Source: Chloroflexota bacterium (GTDB taxonomy: Bacteria > Chloroflexota > Dehalococcoidia > Dehalococcoidales > WRFJ01). Taken from it: a stretch of DNA of 15,381 nucleotides. Made by a program: the position numbers and the translations under genes. Below the pieces are notes generated by a model. It was not told where the DNA came from. It saw nothing but the letters and a program-made list of their open reading frames with translations, and made no database searches. The stretch covers positions 1-15,381 of the forward strand of contig WRFJ01000008.1 of assembly GCA_009778865.1 (NCBI GenBank). Reading direction: 5' to 3'. Positions 1 to 7,074 of this stretch are shown here, piece by piece (position 1 is the first letter of the stretch; every line of letters starts with the position of its first letter).

Positions 1-459
1 GAGCAGCTGCAACTGCAGTGGCAAAACTCTTTAAGAAAAAGCACTATACAACAGTCTTTGCAAAACAACGGCTGTTTCGGCGTGGTGGCCAATATGCAAC
101 AGGCTATTGAGTTAGCTAATATGTACGCTGCTGAGCACCTGTGTTTAATGTTTAAAGATGCCCAAAACTACGTTAAAGATATTAAAAATGCCGGCTGTGT
201 GTTTGTGGGAGCCAATACTGGAGTAGAGTTTGGTGATTATGTGGTAGGCCCCAGCCATGCTTTACCTACTGGTGGCTCAGCCCGTTTTTATTCGCCTCTT
301 AATATCAATCACTTTATGAAAATAACTGATGTTGTTTGTTTAAAAGACAAAGAAATAAGCGAGCTTGCTCCTACGGTGGAGAGTATAGCTAAATCTGAGG
401 GTTTAGCCGCCCATGCTTATGCTGCTGCTATAAGAAAAGACAGAGCACAAAAGAAATGA
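1..459 (+). CDS. hisD: Histidinol dehydrogenase, C-terminal part (5' end outside window)
   Basis: Histidinol dehydrogenase carries out the last two steps of histidine synthesis, oxidising L-histidinol to L-histidine with NAD+ and a bound zinc. Only the last 152 residues are present; the frame is open from base 1, so the start lies upstream. In the visible part, AEHL (fragment residues 44-47) holds the conserved catalytic Glu-His pair. GDY (78-80) supplies the zinc-ligand Asp, GPSHALPTGGSARFYSPL begins at 83, and the late His at 138 matches the last zinc ligand of the family. The C-terminus has normal length. The stop overlaps the hisC start as ATGA, which indicates translational coupling in one operon. 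Identification is firm; the missing N-terminal two thirds cannot be assessed. Confidence 0.95.
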   Translation, partial: EQLQLQWQNSLRKSTIQQSLQNNGCFGVVANMQQAIELANMYAAEHLCLMFKDAQNYVKDIKNAGCVFVGANTGVEFGDYVVGPSHALPTGGSARFYSPLNINHFMKITDVVCLKDKEISELAPTVESIAKSEGLAAHAYAAAIRKDRAQKK

Positions 460-1538
460 AAAAAGATGTTTTAAAATTAGCCAGGCCGCATTTTTTGACT
501 TTGGCAGCATATGTTCCGCCCATACCTGAGGAAAAAGGAAACAAGCGTATTATTAAACTTGATCAGAATGAGTGTGCCTACGGCTGTCCGCCCTGTGTGG
601 CAGAAGCTCTTACGGATTTTAAAGAGTATCATATATACTCTGATGCCTTGCAAACTAAATTAAGAGAAGCTATCGGTAAATATTGCGGCGCACCCAAAGA
701 AAATATCATTGCTTCCAACGGCAGCAATCAATTGATAGATCTTATCTGCCGTGTATTTGTGGAGAAAGGCGATCATGTAATTAATTGTCCGCCTACCTTT
801 GAATTATTTAAAACCAGCACCTTGCTATCTGAAGGTACGCTGGTAGAGGTGCCGCGTTTTGATGATTTTGCGTTGGATGTAGACGGTGTTTTACAAGCTG
901 TAACGCCCAAAACCAAGCTTATTTTCTTGGCTACACCCAATAACCCTACTGGCAATTCTACGCCGTCAAAAGACATCGTACGCCTTCTGGATAGCGGTGT
1001 CATAGTAGTAGTGGATGAAGCTTATATTGAATTTGGTGGGCAAGGCATGCTGCCTTACCTAAAAGATTATCCTAATATGATAATTATGCGTACTTTTAGT
1101 AAATGGGCAGGTCTGGCCGGCCTGCGCGCAGGATATGCTATTGCCCATCCCGATATCATAAACTTGTTTATGGCAGTACGCCTACCGTATGTGATGAGTA
1201 TAGCTACGCAAGTAGCAGTAATGGCTGTTTTACAAAATTTGCAAACGGCCGAGGAGTTTTTAAATAATACTTTGGCGGAACGAGAACGTGTGGCACTGAT
1301 GCTTAAGCAAGTGCCTATGTTCAGCCGCGTATTGCCATCAGAAACCAATTTTTTCCTATGTCAGGTAAAAGACGGCAAGGCTGCTCTAGTCGACCGAAAA
1401 CTAAAAGAGCGTGGTATAATAATTAGGTATTACGGCAAAGACCCTGTATTAAAAGATTACTTGCGTATCACTTTGGGTACGCCTGAAGAAAACGATATAG
1501 TAGTGTCTGCTTTAAAAGAAATATCTATTGAGGTATAA
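456..1538 (+). CDS. hisC: Histidinol-phosphate aminotransferase
   Basis: This is a PLP-dependent class I/II aminotransferase that converts imidazole-acetol phosphate and glutamate to histidinol phosphate and 2-oxoglutarate. It has 360 residues, the usual HisC length. Visible motifs are the substrate-side LDQNE (35-39), ASNGSNQ (86-92) for PLP phosphate, ATPNNPTGN (159-167), VVVDEAY (184-190) with the pyridine-binding Asp, and FSKWAGLAGLRAGY (214-227) with the Schiff-base Lys216. The ATG overlaps the hisD stop by 4 nt. Placement between hisD and hisB supports HisC rather than another branch of the aminotransferase family. Nothing appears truncated. Confidence 0.95.
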   Translation: MKKDVLKLARPHFLTLAAYVPPIPEEKGNKRIIKLDQNECAYGCPPCVAEALTDFKEYHIYSDALQTKLREAIGKYCGAPKENIIASNGSNQLIDLICRVFVEKGDHVINCPPTFELFKTSTLLSEGTLVEVPRFDDFALDVDGVLQAVTPKTKLIFLATPNNPTGNSTPSKDIVRLLDSGVIVVVDEAYIEFGGQGMLPYLKDYPNMIIMRTFSKWAGLAGLRAGYAIAHPDIINLFMAVRLPYVMSIATQVAVMAVLQNLQTAEEFLNNTLAERERVALMLKQVPMFSRVLPSETNFFLCQVKDGKAALVDRKLKERGIIIRYYGKDPVLKDYLRITLGTPEENDIVVSALKEISIEV

Positions 1539-1540
1539 AA

Positions 1541-2122
1541 ATGAGAAAAGCCCAAATAAAAAGACAAACTGCTGAAACTAATGTAAATGTGTCAATAAAC
1601 ATTGATGGCAGCGGACAAGTCGATATAACTACCGGCCAGAGACTGTTTGATCACATGCTTGCTTCTTTTGCTAAACATGGCTTATTTGATATCACTCTTA
1701 ACGCTACTGGCGATGATGTGCATCATTTGGTAGAAGATGTAGGCATAGCTTTGGGGCAGGCCTTTAATCAGGCTTTGAGTGATAAAAAAGGTTTATCGCG
1801 TATGGGTGAAGCCGCCGTACCAATGGACGAAGCCTTATCTTCAGTTTTTATAGATGTCTCAGGCCGTCCTTATTTCTTTATAGATGCTGAATTTAGCGGT
1901 AATGATATGTTCGGTTTTCCGGCCGATATGGTGCGTCATTTTTTGGAGGCCTTTGCTACCGAAAGTCGCATTACTTTACATGCTCATGTTAACTATGGTG
2001 AAAACGACCATCATAAATGCGAAAGCTTATTTAAAGCTTTAGGCAGAGCTTTGGACCACGCAACTTGGATAGATGCCAGAAGGGCAGGACAAAGTCCTTC
2101 TACCAAAGAGTTTATGGGTTAA
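1541..2122 (+). CDS. hisB: Imidazoleglycerol-phosphate dehydratase
   Basis: This enzyme dehydrates imidazole-glycerol phosphate to imidazole-acetol phosphate, the substrate of HisC. At 193 residues it is the monofunctional form, without the histidinol-phosphatase domain of the enterobacterial fusion. The two metal-binding His-rich motifs are intact: HHLVED (61-66) and DHHKCE (156-161). DHML (37-40) and RMGEAAVPMDEA (87-98) are also typical. The ATG sits 2 nt after the hisC stop, and the GAGG of its ribosome binding site lies inside the last hisC codons. It is the last his gene here: the next 75 nt hold no further plus-strand gene, and the following genes point the other way. Confidence 0.95.
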   Translation: MRKAQIKRQTAETNVNVSINIDGSGQVDITTGQRLFDHMLASFAKHGLFDITLNATGDDVHHLVEDVGIALGQAFNQALSDKKGLSRMGEAAVPMDEALSSVFIDVSGRPYFFIDAEFSGNDMFGFPADMVRHFLEAFATESRITLHAHVNYGENDHHKCESLFKALGRALDHATWIDARRAGQSPSTKEFMG

Positions 2123-2196
2123 TTTACACTAATCATATATATGTATACTGCGGCAAGTCTTATATATTAGCGGTTTTAGTTTATTTATTGCATACA

Positions 2197-2802
2197 TTAA
2201 GTTATCATTTGAGTTGAAATGTCAATCTTAGGGGCATTTTCAATAGCGTCTAAGTAGTCTATATATCCATTGCCCCATGGCTTTACGTACCAAGCATATC
2301 TAATCCATGTGATATATAATTCACATTCAACTTTACTAATATTATCTATTAAATGCAAATAGTAATCTTCATTATTAAAGCCAAAAAAATCATTATTGGT
2401 TATCTCTAGCTGCATACCTACCGTAGTGGTGCTGTAGCCGCCAATAAACTTAATTCCTTTCCACATTGGTTTAGTATCAAGAAACGTTACTTGTTTAAAG
2501 AAACCTTCTTCGCCGTTTGGATATATTGTATATAGAGTATACGAGATACAAATATCTATAGCGTTAATAGTTTTTTTACTGTTGTTTGTGATTTCTATAT
2601 CTAAATAAACTAGCGGTTCATTTTTAGAATCTTTTTCTAAACGCAACCCCCTGGCTTCAATGGTAATAGGCAGATTTTGATAGTCATTCAGGTAATTATC
2701 GTTCTTTTTACCATATGCCATATATGGTGGCAATACTATAAAAATGGCTAAAAATAACACAGCTACTATCCCGAGTACTTTGAGAAATCCTTCGATAATC
2801 AT
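2197..2802 (-). CDS. Membrane-anchored hypothetical protein
   Basis: I do not recognise this 201-residue protein. Its N-terminus (about residues 6-29) is one long hydrophobic segment followed by a basic GKK. This fits an uncleaved signal anchor with the rest outside the cell. The outer part is rich in alternating hydrophobic/polar stretches (VYLDIEITNNSKKTINAIDI near 66-85, then SYTLYTIYP). This resembles the beta-sandwich of extracytoplasmic proteins that carry a conserved N-N-S turn, but I cannot name a family. GAGG stands 4 nt before the ATG. A TTGACA-like box lies upstream at 2849-2854 on this strand, without a convincing -10. The gene converges on hisB and is more AT-rich than the flanking metabolic genes. 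Confidence 0.6.
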   Translation of the reverse strand: MIIEGFLKVLGIVAVLFLAIFIVLPPYMAYGKKNDNYLNDYQNLPITIEARGLRLEKDSKNEPLVYLDIEITNNSKKTINAIDICISYTLYTIYPNGEEGFFKQVTFLDTKPMWKGIKFIGGYSTTTVGMQLEITNNDFFGFNNEDYYLHLIDNISKVECELYITWIRYAWYVKPWGNGYIDYLDAIENAPKIDISTQMIT

Positions 2803-2918
2803 ACATCCTCACTCTTAATATCTGTTTTTAATCAGCATGTTTTATTGTCAATTTTTATTCTGTTTTTATATATTTTTGAATACTAAAATAAGCAAATATA
2901 TTATTAAAGTAACCAGTA

Positions 2919-3095
2919 TCAATCTGTAGCCGGTAGTTCATTTTGTGGAGTAATAATGGGTTTTCCGCAAGCATCTATCAATGGACAGACGCCGCTTTGC
3001 ATAACTAAATAATTTACACCTGTTTCGCGGTCTACCCAAATTTGTTCGTTGAAAGTAGCACCGTAAATTTTGATAAATCTATTGTATTTTGCCAT
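2919..3095 (-). CDS. Small DUF6440-like protein
   Basis: This 58-residue protein begins MAKYNRF. The reading frame is open further upstream, but AAGGTG lies 10 nt before the ATG at 3095 and a promoter lies farther out, so I choose this start. The core IWVDRETGVNYLVMQSG followed by CPLIDACGKPII resembles the DUF6440 pattern (V-D-x-E-T-G-V-x-Y-L ... P-L-x-D-x-x-G-K-P). These are small soluble Bacillota proteins of unknown function, and the assignment is from memory of that pattern. There is no signal peptide or membrane segment. It is transcribed divergently from the MarR/DegV pair, with only about 170 nt between the starts, which leaves shared control possible. Confidence 0.6.
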   Translation of the reverse strand: MAKYNRFIKIYGATFNEQIWVDRETGVNYLVMQSGVCPLIDACGKPIITPQNELPATD

Positions 3096-3134
3096 TAACT
3101 CATAACACCTTATTATTTTTATTTTGATATTTAT

Positions 3135-3162
3135 ATCATAGCACATAGTGTTGTACTCAAAA
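3135..3162 (-). promoter_or_regulatory. Predicted promoter of the DUF6440-like gene
   Basis: On the minus strand, TTTTGA (-35, 3162-3157) is followed after 16 nt by TATGAT (-10, 3140-3135), with an extended -10 TG just upstream. The predicted start lies about 30 nt ahead of the gene's ribosome binding site. The -35 is imperfect, so this is a prediction by eye. Confidence 0.4.
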
Positions 3163-3183
3163 ATATTTTTAACATCCAAATAC

Positions 3184-3213
3184 TTTACAAATACCCCAGT
3201 TCTTTGCTATGCT
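3184..3213 (+). promoter_or_regulatory. Predicted promoter of the FabT-like/DegV operon
   Basis: TTTACA (3184-3189) and TATGCT (3208-3213) are 18 nt apart, with TGc directly before the -10 (extended -10). The transcript would start near 3220, immediately before the palindrome at 3224-3242. This placement also argues that the regulator's coding region does not begin at the TTG at 3204, which lies inside the promoter. Confidence 0.5.
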
Positions 3214-3223
3214 TATGTCTCAA

Positions 3224-3242
3224 TATTTTGAAGTTCAAAATA
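3224..3242. promoter_or_regulatory. Putative MarR/FabT-type operator (19-bp palindrome)
   Basis: TATTTTGAAGTTCAAAATA has perfect 9-bp arms around a single central G. Its TTTGA/TCAAA half-sites resemble the FabT operator pattern of lactic acid bacteria (TTTGA...TCAAA). It covers about +4 to +23 of the predicted transcript and ends 9 nt before the regulator's ribosome binding site. A repressor bound here would block its own operon. No second copy was seen in the window. Confidence 0.6.
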
Positions 3243-3263
3243 AAAAGACACGGAGATTTAAAA

Positions 3264-3752
3264 ATAGACAGCAATATTATCAATACTGACCGCAATATAT
3301 TAAACAGTTTTTTAGTGGAGGTTTTCTATCAAATTTTGGCTTTAGAAGAAGATGCTTTAAGTGCTTATGCTGACGGCAAAATCTCATCCAAAGAATTCCA
3401 CCTGATAGGGGCGGTTTTTAAAGGCTTGCAACAAGGCAAAAATACTATGAGTGACATAGCTAAGATGCTCAATATTACCACGGGTTCACTAACTGTGTCG
3501 GTGACTACTTTGGAAAGTAAAGGTTATCTTGCGCGTCTAAAATGCTCTGACGACAAACGTCTGGTGCGTATATTCCCAACCCATTTAGCCCAAGAAGCTC
3601 AGATGTATCATAATGATTTTCATCATGGTATGATGAAAATCATTTCCGATAGTTTAAATGAAGAAGAAATCAGCACGGTGGCTAAAGCTTTAATAACTTT
3701 AAAAGATTTTTTTGTGACAGCCAGCGCCAATATCAAGAAAAATAAAAATTAA
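3264..3752 (+). CDS. MarR-family regulator, FabT-like
   Basis: This is a winged-helix DNA-binding protein of about 162 residues. The pattern matches FabT, the MarR-type repressor of fatty-acid synthesis genes. It has an N-terminal dimer helix (NILNSFLVEVFYQILALEEDA), then SSKEFHLIGAV near 41-51. The recognition region MLNITTGSLTVSVTTLESKGYL lies near 68-89 and the wing CSDDKRLVRI near 94-103. A C-terminal dimer segment ends with SLNEEEISTVAKAL and LKDFF. The start is a problem. The only good ribosome binding site, GGAG at 3252-3255, points 8 nt on to an in-frame ATA at 3264. The upstream in-frame TTGs (3204, 3228) have no such site and lie in the promoter/operator. It is 16 nt from the degV-type gene, so the two are co-transcribed. 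Direct targets beyond its own operon are unknown. Confidence 0.82.
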   Translation: MDSNIINTDRNILNSFLVEVFYQILALEEDALSAYADGKISSKEFHLIGAVFKGLQQGKNTMSDIAKMLNITTGSLTVSVTTLESKGYLARLKCSDDKRLVRIFPTHLAQEAQMYHNDFHHGMMKIISDSLNEEEISTVAKALITLKDFFVTASANIKKNKN

Positions 3753-3768
3753 TAACAGGAGTAACATT

Positions 3769-4608
3769 TTGACTTTGCAAATTATTACTGATAGTACCGC
3801 AGACTTACCTTTATATCTTAAAAATACCCCGCATCTGACGGTGATGCCTCTTACCGTTCATTTTGGCGATGAATCTTATATAGACGGCGTAAATCTTACC
3901 AATGAAGAGTTTTATGAGAAATTATGTCATAGCTATTCAGTGCCTACCACTTCACAAATATCTGCTACCGCTTTTAAAGCAGTCTTTAATGAAATGAGCG
4001 GGAAAGGAGATGATGTACTGGGTATTTTTATCTCCTCTGATCTTTCTGGCACTTTTGCTTCAGCGTCTTTAGCTAGAAGTGAGCTAGGTAAAGATAATAT
4101 TTATGTTATCGATTCGCGTACAGTAACTCTTGGCTTGACTGTGTTGGTGCAACAAGCTATTAACCTGCGTGCTCAGGGTTACAGTGCCAAAGAAATATAT
4201 GAGAAACTAGAAGAACAAAAAGACAAAATACGTCTTTATGCTAAAGTTGATACTCTTAAATATTTGAAGAAAGGCGGTCGCCTGTCTACCGCAGGTGCTG
4301 TGCTGGGCACGCTTTTAAATGTTAAGCCGGTAGTCACGGTGAGCGACGGCAAGGTGCTTATGGCGCGAAAAGCACGCGGCAATAGCAAATCTTTACAATG
4401 GATTAAAGAAAAAGCTTTAGCTGACGGCATTGATGTAAACTTACCTGTAGCTTTGGGCTATTCTAACAACAGTAGTTTATTAAAAGAACTAGAAGATACT
4501 CTCTGTGAGGGTCTTAATATTCAAAAATACGTTCCTGTTTCCATAGGCGCTACTGTGGGCACGCACGGCGGTCCCAATATTATGGCGCTGGCTTATTTTA
4601 TGAAATAA
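3769..4608 (+). CDS. DegV/FakB-family fatty-acid-binding protein
   Basis: This 279-residue protein is a member of the DegV (EDD) fold family. Its characterised members (FakB) bind a fatty acid and present it to the kinase FakA, which makes acyl-phosphate for phospholipid synthesis. Typical marks are IITDSTADLP (5-14), PTTSQIS (59-65), ISSDLSGT (88-95) and GGRLS (169-173). GTHGGP near the C-terminus contains His266. Thr61-Ser62, Ser89-Ser90, Arg171 and His266 correspond to the carboxylate-binding positions described for FakB. The start is TTG at 3769, preceded by CAGGAG at a good distance. It lies 16 nt after the FabT-like regulator, which fits control by lipid supply. No FakA is in the window. 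Bound ligand and chain preference cannot be read from the sequence. Confidence 0.9.
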   Translation: MTLQIITDSTADLPLYLKNTPHLTVMPLTVHFGDESYIDGVNLTNEEFYEKLCHSYSVPTTSQISATAFKAVFNEMSGKGDDVLGIFISSDLSGTFASASLARSELGKDNIYVIDSRTVTLGLTVLVQQAINLRAQGYSAKEIYEKLEEQKDKIRLYAKVDTLKYLKKGGRLSTAGAVLGTLLNVKPVVTVSDGKVLMARKARGNSKSLQWIKEKALADGIDVNLPVALGYSNNSSLLKELEDTLCEGLNIQKYVPVSIGATVGTHGGPNIMALAYFMK

Positions 4609-4616
4609 CTGGTTTG

Positions 4617-4648
4617 CGTCAATATTTGTTCAGTAGGGTGCATTGACG
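4617..4648 (+). terminator. Weak stem-loop after the DegV gene
   Basis: CGTCAAT (4617-4623) and ATTGACG (4642-4648) form 7-bp arms around an 18-nt loop, 9 nt past the degV-type stop. No U-run follows, so this is at best a weak terminator or an RNA 3' end structure. Confidence 0.25.
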
Positions 4649-4671
4649 GATGTCTTCGGTTTCATAAAAAG

Positions 4672-4720
4672 ATAATACGGCCAAATGTAGGTTGACAGCA
4701 CCTACATTTGGCCGTATTAT
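4672..4720 (-). terminator. Long-stem terminator of the purine operon
   Basis: Arms 4672-4692 and 4700-4720 are perfectly complementary over 21 bp with a 7-nt loop (tgacagc). Read on the minus strand, the stem follows purC by about 40 nt and is trailed at once by a run of five T (4670-4666). This is a classic Rho-independent signal. On the plus strand no U-run follows, though the stem could still stop or stabilise degV transcripts. The stem is unusually long and free of mismatches. Confidence 0.8.
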
Positions 4721-4759
4721 AATACTATTCATAATTCAACTTTACATTATGCTAAGTTT

Positions 4760-5683
4760 TTATTTTGTTAATCGTTCGTAAGCAGTACGATAACGCTGGG
4801 TGGCTTTTTCCTGAACTTCTTGCGGCAGACATGGTCCAGGGTAGCTTTTATCCCAGTGTAAAGTCTCCAAATAGTCGCGGACGGGCTGCTTGTCGTATGA
4901 ATCTTGCGAACGGCCGGCTTGGTAATTGGACATATCCCAAAAACGCGAAGAATCTGGAGTGAGTGCTTCGTCAATAAGTACCAACCGGCTGTCTTTATCA
5001 ATACCAAATTCAAATTTTGTGTCGGCGATAATAAAACCTTTAGTACGCGCATAGTTACTGGCAGCCTGATAAAGTTTAACGGTGGTATCTTTAAGTTCTT
5101 GGGCTCTTTGATCACCTACAGTTTTCACCACGTCTTCATAGCTCATATTTACGTCATGTTCTCCGTTGTCTCCTTTAGTGGTGGGTGTAAAGAGCACTTG
5201 CGGCAACTGCTGGCTTTCAATTAAACCGTCGGGCAATTTGATGCCGCAGGCTGTGCCGTCTTTTTTATATTCTTTCCAGGCTGAGCCTGATATATAGCCG
5301 CGGGCAATACATTCTACAGTAATACGCTGTACTTTCTTTACTATCATACTGCGGCCGGCTAACCAGCAAGGATATTCAGTAATTTTTTTGTTTTGAGGCA
5401 AGTATTTAGCTAAGTCTTCCGGTTTTTCCAAAAGCTCCACCATATGGTTTTGCACAATGTCTTTAGTTTTATCAAACCAAAAGGCCGATATGCGGTTTAA
5501 CACTTCGCCTTTGTCTTCAATGCCACATGGCAATACTACATCAAAAGCCGATATGCGGTCTGTAACCACTATTAAAAGATAGTCTCCTAGATCATAAGTA
5601 TCGCGCACTTTACCTTTGATAAAGGCAGGTAAAGGCAAGTTAGTTTGCAAAAGGGGTTCTTTATTTTGACAATTACAGTTCAT
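4760..5683 (-). CDS. purC: SAICAR synthetase (phosphoribosylaminoimidazole-succinocarboxamide synthase)
   Basis: PurC joins CAIR and aspartate with ATP to give SAICAR in de novo purine synthesis. Visible motifs include the glycine-rich GKVRDTYDLG (24-33), TDRISAFDVVLP (41-52), ECIARGYISGSAWKEY (124-139) and IDEALTPDSSRFW (237-249). At 307 residues it belongs to the longer PurC form, versus about 240 for the Bacillus type. The extra length lies in the segment around 140-180, including TPTTKGDNGEHD. It is the last gene of the purD-purE-purB-purC run, 20 nt after purB, and is followed by a strong terminator. Its ribosome binding site is weak (AGAGAAAGAAG), so reinitiation after purB may help. 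The next enzyme in the pathway, PurB, is encoded just upstream. Confidence 0.95.
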   Translation of the reverse strand: MNCNCQNKEPLLQTNLPLPAFIKGKVRDTYDLGDYLLIVVTDRISAFDVVLPCGIEDKGEVLNRISAFWFDKTKDIVQNHMVELLEKPEDLAKYLPQNKKITEYPCWLAGRSMIVKKVQRITVECIARGYISGSAWKEYKKDGTACGIKLPDGLIESQQLPQVLFTPTTKGDNGEHDVNMSYEDVVKTVGDQRAQELKDTTVKLYQAASNYARTKGFIIADTKFEFGIDKDSRLVLIDEALTPDSSRFWDMSNYQAGRSQDSYDKQPVRDYLETLHWDKSYPGPCLPQEVQEKATQRYRTAYERLTK

Positions 5684-5703
5684 CGTCTTCTTTCTCTAAA
5701 TAT

Positions 5704-7053
5704 TTATATTGAACGAGGGGCTAAGCCTTCCACGTTTCTTTGGCGTGTTATCCATGTCTTATTACCTAAGCCTATGCGGTTAAAGATATAGTCTACGTAT
5801 TGAATATAAGCTTTAGTATCAAATATCTCATCTATCTCTTCTTCTGAAAGTACTGCTGCTACCTCCTGATCTGCTGACAGCAAGTCTTTATAAGCTTGTT
5901 TAGTTTCCCAGCATTTCATAGCATTACGTTGCACTATTTTATAAGCAGTATTGCGCTCTAAGCCTTTATCTATCATAGCCAGCATGACGCGTTGAGAGAA
6001 AATAAGGCCGTTAGTAATATTCAAGTTTTGCTGCATGCGTTCAGGATAGATATACATTCCGCTGACAATTTTAGTAAATAAGGAAAGCATGTAGTCTAAC
6101 AGGGTAGTGGCGTCCGGTATGGTAATGCGTTCGGTAGAAGAATGAGAAATATCGCGCTCATGCCACAGAGCTACATTTTCCATGCCTGTTAAGCTGTAGC
6201 TGCGTATTACTCTGGCTAAACCGCATATACGCTCACATAATTCAGGGTTGCGTTTATGCGGCATGGAAGAAGAGCCCGTTTGACCTTTTTCAAAAGGTTC
6301 TTCAACTTCACGTGTCTCTGTCTTTTGTAGGAGGCGTATTTCAGTAGCAAATTTTTCTAGTGAACAGGCTATAAGCGCTAAGGTCGTTAAAAACTGGGCG
6401 TGTCGGTCTCTTTGAATTATCTGACTGGAAACCGGGGCTGGTTTTAAACCTAACTTACAACAGGCCACTTCTTCAATTTGCGGTGGGATAGTGGCAAAAG
6501 TACCTACCGGTCCGCTTAGTTGGCCAACCGAAATTACCTCCTTAGCTTCTTCCAAACGCTTTTTGTTGCGTTTTGTTTCTTCCAACCATATAGCCATTTT
6601 AAGGCCGAAAGAAATGGGCTCGGCATGAATGCCGTGAGAACGGCCTGCCATAACAGTGTATTTATGCTCCAATGCTCGGTCCTCAATAGCCGCTATAAGT
6701 TCGTCAACGTCCCTAAGCAGTACATCAGCGGCCTGCTTACATTGAATAGAAAGAGAAGTGTCCATAACATCGGATGAAGTCATACCCATATGTAGAAAGC
6801 GACTTTCGGGTCCTAAACTTTCATATACTGAACCTAAAAAGGCTGTTACATCATGATGGGTTTCCTGTAATATTTCATTCATACGGGCAAAATTAAATTT
6901 AGCTTGGCGTATTTTAATCATATCTTCTGCAGATATATTTCCCATTTTGGCCCAGCCTTCACAGGCGGCAATTTCTATGTCCAGCCATATCTGAAACTTA
7001 TTTTCATCGCTCCAAATTTGTTCCATTACGGGACGGGAATAACGTTTTAACAT
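5704..7053 (-). CDS. purB: Adenylosuccinate lyase
   Basis: PurB removes fumarate from SAICAR to give AICAR, and from adenylosuccinate to give AMP, so it serves both IMP synthesis and the AMP branch. It has 449 residues and belongs to the fumarase/aspartase superfamily. The start MLKRYSRPVMEQIWSDENKF is typical. Catalytic and binding elements are TSSDVMDTS (92-100), AGRSHGIHAEP (136-146) with the conserved histidines, and the flexible signature loop GSSSMPHKRNP (260-270). GGAG precedes the ATG by 10 nt. It lies 21 nt after purE and 20 nt before purC on the same strand. Nothing unusual is seen. Confidence 0.96.
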   Translation of the reverse strand: MLKRYSRPVMEQIWSDENKFQIWLDIEIAACEGWAKMGNISAEDMIKIRQAKFNFARMNEILQETHHDVTAFLGSVYESLGPESRFLHMGMTSSDVMDTSLSIQCKQAADVLLRDVDELIAAIEDRALEHKYTVMAGRSHGIHAEPISFGLKMAIWLEETKRNKKRLEEAKEVISVGQLSGPVGTFATIPPQIEEVACCKLGLKPAPVSSQIIQRDRHAQFLTTLALIACSLEKFATEIRLLQKTETREVEEPFEKGQTGSSSMPHKRNPELCERICGLARVIRSYSLTGMENVALWHERDISHSSTERITIPDATTLLDYMLSLFTKIVSGMYIYPERMQQNLNITNGLIFSQRVMLAMIDKGLERNTAYKIVQRNAMKCWETKQAYKDLLSADQEVAAVLSEEEIDEIFDTKAYIQYVDYIFNRIGLGNKTWITRQRNVEGLAPRSI

Positions 7054-7074
7054 AATATCTTTACTCCTAAATAC

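Noticed and set aside
3159..3170. AAAAATATTTTT palindrome as an operator
   Set aside because: Pure A/T symmetry in AT-rich DNA is expected by chance; only the 19-bp palindrome at 3224-3242 is distinctive.
4768..5224. Overlapping frames on both strands inside purC
   Set aside because: They are shadows of purC; the purC frame has full family motifs.
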